Positions 8,501 to 9,047 of a stretch of DNA of 9,047 bases are shown here, piece after piece. The notes under the pieces are model-generated. The model saw only the letters and a program-made list of their open reading frames with translations. It was not told the origin of the DNA and made no database searches. Position numbers and translations under genes: made by a program. Origin of the DNA: Citromicrobium sp. (GTDB lineage Bacteria > Pseudomonadota > Alphaproteobacteria > Sphingomonadales > Sphingomonadaceae); the NCBI GenBank assembly GCA_003248395.1, contig QFNA01000074.1:1-9047 (forward strand). Direction: 5' to 3'. Every line of letters starts with the position of its first letter. Position 1 is the first letter of the stretch.

Positions 8501-8784
8501 TGGTTGGTCAAGTCTTCAGCCGTTACCGACGTTAGCGGAGTCGGCGACGATAAAGTTGGCCGCGCAATGCGTGAACCGGTGACGATGATTGCGCCACTAG
8601 ACTGCACGTCGCCGGCAACCGCATCACATTCACCGTCGCCATCCGAATCCGTGCAAAGCGCAGGTTCGTCGTCATCGCTCGTCGCGGTCTGGGCCAGAAC
8701 GGGCGATGAAAAAGCCAACGCGGTGATGCCTGCACCTGCGAAAAGCGCAGCGCGCCCGCCAAGTGCGATAAACGACTTACTCAT
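5569..8784 (-). CDS. TonB-dependent outer membrane receptor 2
   Basis: A 1071-residue TonB-dependent receptor for an unidentified ligand. Residues 1-31 are a signal peptide (K3, R11, hydrophobic core, VLA|QT). The linker holds C44-TDSDGDGE-C53-D, which resembles the calcium loop of thrombospondin type-3 or dockerin repeats. AIIVTGSR (65-72) is the TonB-box region. The plug (about 80-198) has canonical LDLRGLGTSRTLVLVNGKRHV segments and SAVYGSDAVAGVVNF (181-195). The barrel includes SVRAPTQSDLF and DNLFDEQPGF, and the chain ends in VDF. Sixteen cysteines fall into eight close pairs. The ATG at 8784-8782 is chosen because AGGGGAG lies eight bases upstream and it starts directly at the signal peptide. 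An in-frame ATG at 8859 would add 25 residues in front of it. Base composition is visibly less GC-rich than clpB (31 of 60 G/C at 8281-8340, 40 of 60 at 901-960). It is followed by its own terminator. Paralogue of receptor 1. Confidence 0.95.
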   Translation of the reverse strand: MSKSFIALGGRAALFAGAGITALAFSSPVLAQTATSDDDEPALCTDSDGDGECDAVAGDVQSSGAIIVTGSRIARPTLSSPTPLTSVTAEDLTNQGDISLGDALNDLPSLRTTYSQGNSTRFIGTAGLNLLDLRGLGTSRTLVLVNGKRHVTSSPGDYLVDTNTIPVDLLERVDIVTGGNSAVYGSDAVAGVVNFVLKRDFDGLSLRGQAGISERGDRGTQFIAGVFGKNFSDGRGNIAVAAEYANAEPLYFSSRDYLTGAASGRCQYNVVESQTDEIKGTDGVIDNAPLCGVRNNSISDGGTLGVFGDRSALRFDRNGNIFRDYPRDPLGSYTGNVIGGTGSTLRNTGQLAAGLERYSVNVLAHYDISDAFRPFVEGKYVRVDAVQEGQPSFWQGSLKGFFANTDEQFAAIQNLRCDNPYLTSQAFGQLSAIGFCGATPDARTFNMSRFNVDFGGRGEFQTRETYRIVGGIEGTFNDDWNYELSLNYGRFESEMESLNNLVLYDTDGNLDGFLLAIDARRNAAGQIVCGVNADADTSNDRPDCVPINVFGDGAPSAAALDFVNTTTTREERAEQFVALASVAGDSSQLFELPGGPVGFALGAEYREETAFSAYDELVQSGGTFLNAIQPFVPPKFTVKEAFGELSLPILANVPFAEELTISGAARVSDYNTAVGTVWAYNVNGYYAPIPDLRFRASYATSVRAPTQSDLFSTPSENFAQLSDPCDSASINNNPNRAANCAAAGVPTTVTAAVFEACRGTAFNDAVGTPFQNCLARSASTGYLSGGNSELTEEKGKSLTLGVVYEPSFIPGLSFTVDYYDIEIENQISSLSAQAILNNCYDNANGLDNVYCSTVQRDPNTGLFIEPAVLSSGINFARRKTRGIDFDLQYGHTFDNDHSMSLRVIATHLLDLDFFEDPADSEAPNRVKGELGDPTWAGSFSANYDIGPVDLTWSMRFLDKMAKGSYESFNSYTGRCPADGSTGYTGGTCTPGEIATLDPSNIDQFEDPWFPIKVYHNVRLNFEVSDKHDINFFAGVDNLFDEQPGFGLLGTSGGDPYDTFGRYFYAGAKVDF

Positions 8785-8792
8785 CTGGAATG

Positions 8793-8799
8793 CTCCCCT
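8793..8799 (-). promoter_or_regulatory. Ribosome-binding site that fixes the start of receptor 2
   Basis: AGGGGAG on the minus strand is separated by eight bases from the ATG at 8784-8782. It supports this start over the in-frame ATG 75 bases upstream, which would hide the signal peptide behind a 25-residue extension. Confidence 0.75.
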
Positions 8800-8830
8800 A
8801 AGATTGGGCTCAAATCTAACCCATTGCCTT

Positions 8831-8859
8831 TTAAGAGCAAGTCGACGGACGCAGTGCAA
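8831..8859 (-). promoter_or_regulatory. Candidate promoter of receptor 2
   Basis: On the minus strand TTGCAC (8859-8854) and TCTTAA (8836-8831) are spaced by 17 bases. Each matches four of six sigma-70 consensus bases. Transcription would start near 8824 and leave a leader of about 40 bases. If correct, it would also place the ATG at 8859 upstream of the transcript. Judged by eye only. Confidence 0.35.
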
Positions 8860-8916
8860 GGCTTTCGGTATGCTATGAGCTTAAAGGCCGCGTTTCAGGC
8901 GCCGAATGTCACAATT

Positions 8917-8949
8917 TTGCAACTAGATGCAGTGTGGCGCCGGTTGCAA
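8917..8949. repeat. Inverted repeat TTGCAAC / GTTGCAA upstream of receptor 2
   Basis: Perfect 7-bp arms at 8917-8923 and 8943-8949 are separated by 19 bases. The outer arm ends two bases before the predicted tip of the insertion sequence. The pair could be an operator upstream of the receptor promoter or a feature of the insertion target. Chance is possible. Confidence 0.3.
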
Positions 8950-9000
8950 GTTGACGTGACCCCCTGATTTTCCTCCAAGTTGGATTAGAGTCTGGCCTTG

Positions 9001-9008
9001 AAGGAAGG
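9001..9008 (+). promoter_or_regulatory. Ribosome-binding site of the IS orfA
   Basis: AAGGAAGG is followed by seven bases and then the ATG at 9016. It is a good match for spacing and content and supports the start of the transposase frame. Confidence 0.6.
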
Positions 9009-9015
9009 ACAGACG

Positions 9016-9047
9016 ATGAAGCGTACGAGGTTTTCAGAAGAGCAGAT
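9016..9047 (+). CDS. IS3-family transposase OrfA, first 11 codons (truncated by window edge)
   Basis: Only MKRTRFSEEQI is visible before the window ends. This matches the characteristic start of OrfA in IS407-type IS3 elements (MKxxRFxEEQI), the helix-turn-helix DNA-binding subunit. In this family OrfA is made alone or fused to the DDE-type OrfB by programmed -1 frameshifting to give the active transposase. A ribosome-binding site lies seven bases upstream. Whether the rest is intact cannot be seen. Confidence 0.7.
   Translation, partial: MKRTRFSEEQ

Larger units (their letters stand above)
8952..9047 (+). mobile_element. Left end of an IS3-family insertion sequence (truncated by window edge)
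   Basis: The element is called from three things together: a terminal-repeat-like TGACGTGACCCCCTG starting near 8952, a short leader with TTGGATTAGAGTCTGG, and an OrfA-like start at 9016 with its own ribosome-binding site. This is the usual layout of the IS407 subgroup of IS3, where the inverted repeat begins with TGA and orfA starts within about 100 bases. The exact boundary is inferred, because the right end and target duplication lie outside the window. If the tip is right, the last flanking bases are AAGT (8948-8951), a candidate half of a 3-4 base target duplication. The element points away from receptor 2 and sits in its upstream region. Confidence 0.75.

Noticed and set aside
2198..8784. 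Assigning the receptors to siderophore, vitamin B12 or sugar uptake
   Set aside because: No neighbouring biosynthetic, hydrolase or regulator gene and no substrate-diagnostic motif was visible, so any substrate would be a guess.
8785..8859. Upstream in-frame ATG that would extend receptor 2 by 25 residues
   Set aside because: The extension would bury the signal peptide, has no clear ribosome-binding site, and would overlap the candidate promoter. The ATG at 8784 has a strong site at the right spacing.

Overview
The window looks like chromosomal DNA of an alphaproteobacterium, most likely from the Sphingomonadales (Erythrobacter or Sphingomonas type). The reasons are a GC-rich clpB and two very large TonB-dependent receptors of the VTGSR-plug type that this order carries in large numbers. 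Genus placement is inference from protein style only.

Layout. Bases 2-2113 (+) are the 3' four-fifths of clpB, the ClpB disaggregase; its N-terminal domain lies off the left edge. A GC-rich, near-perfect hairpin at 2148-2176 separates clpB from a convergent gene and can terminate transcription from both sides. Bases 2198-5362 (-) encode TonB-dependent receptor 1 (1054 aa). A 206-bp gap follows, with the terminator of the next gene and candidate control elements for receptor 1. Bases 5569-8784 (-) encode TonB-dependent receptor 2 (1071 aa when started at the ATG that has a good ribosome-binding site). About 167 bp upstream of its start, at about 8952, begins the left end of an IS3-family insertion sequence. 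Its first transposase frame starts at 9016 (+) and runs off the right edge.

How the parts relate. The two receptors are diverged tandem paralogues with matching signal peptide, linker and plug layout, three equivalent cysteine pairs and shared barrel motifs. Each has its own hairpin terminator 21-22 bases after its stop codon, so they are probably separate transcription units, not one operon. No TonB/ExbBD, hydrolase, peptidase or regulator gene lies next to them in the window, so their substrates cannot be read from context. clpB is an unrelated housekeeping neighbour.

I see no clearly new multi-gene system. The points most worth a second look are the calcium-loop-like motif in the N-terminal linker of receptor 2, its eight cysteine pairs against three in receptor 1, the altered plug motifs of receptor 1, and the IS junction just upstream of receptor 2. 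There is no gene-free stretch longer than about 210 bases and no sign of tRNA, rRNA or CRISPR.
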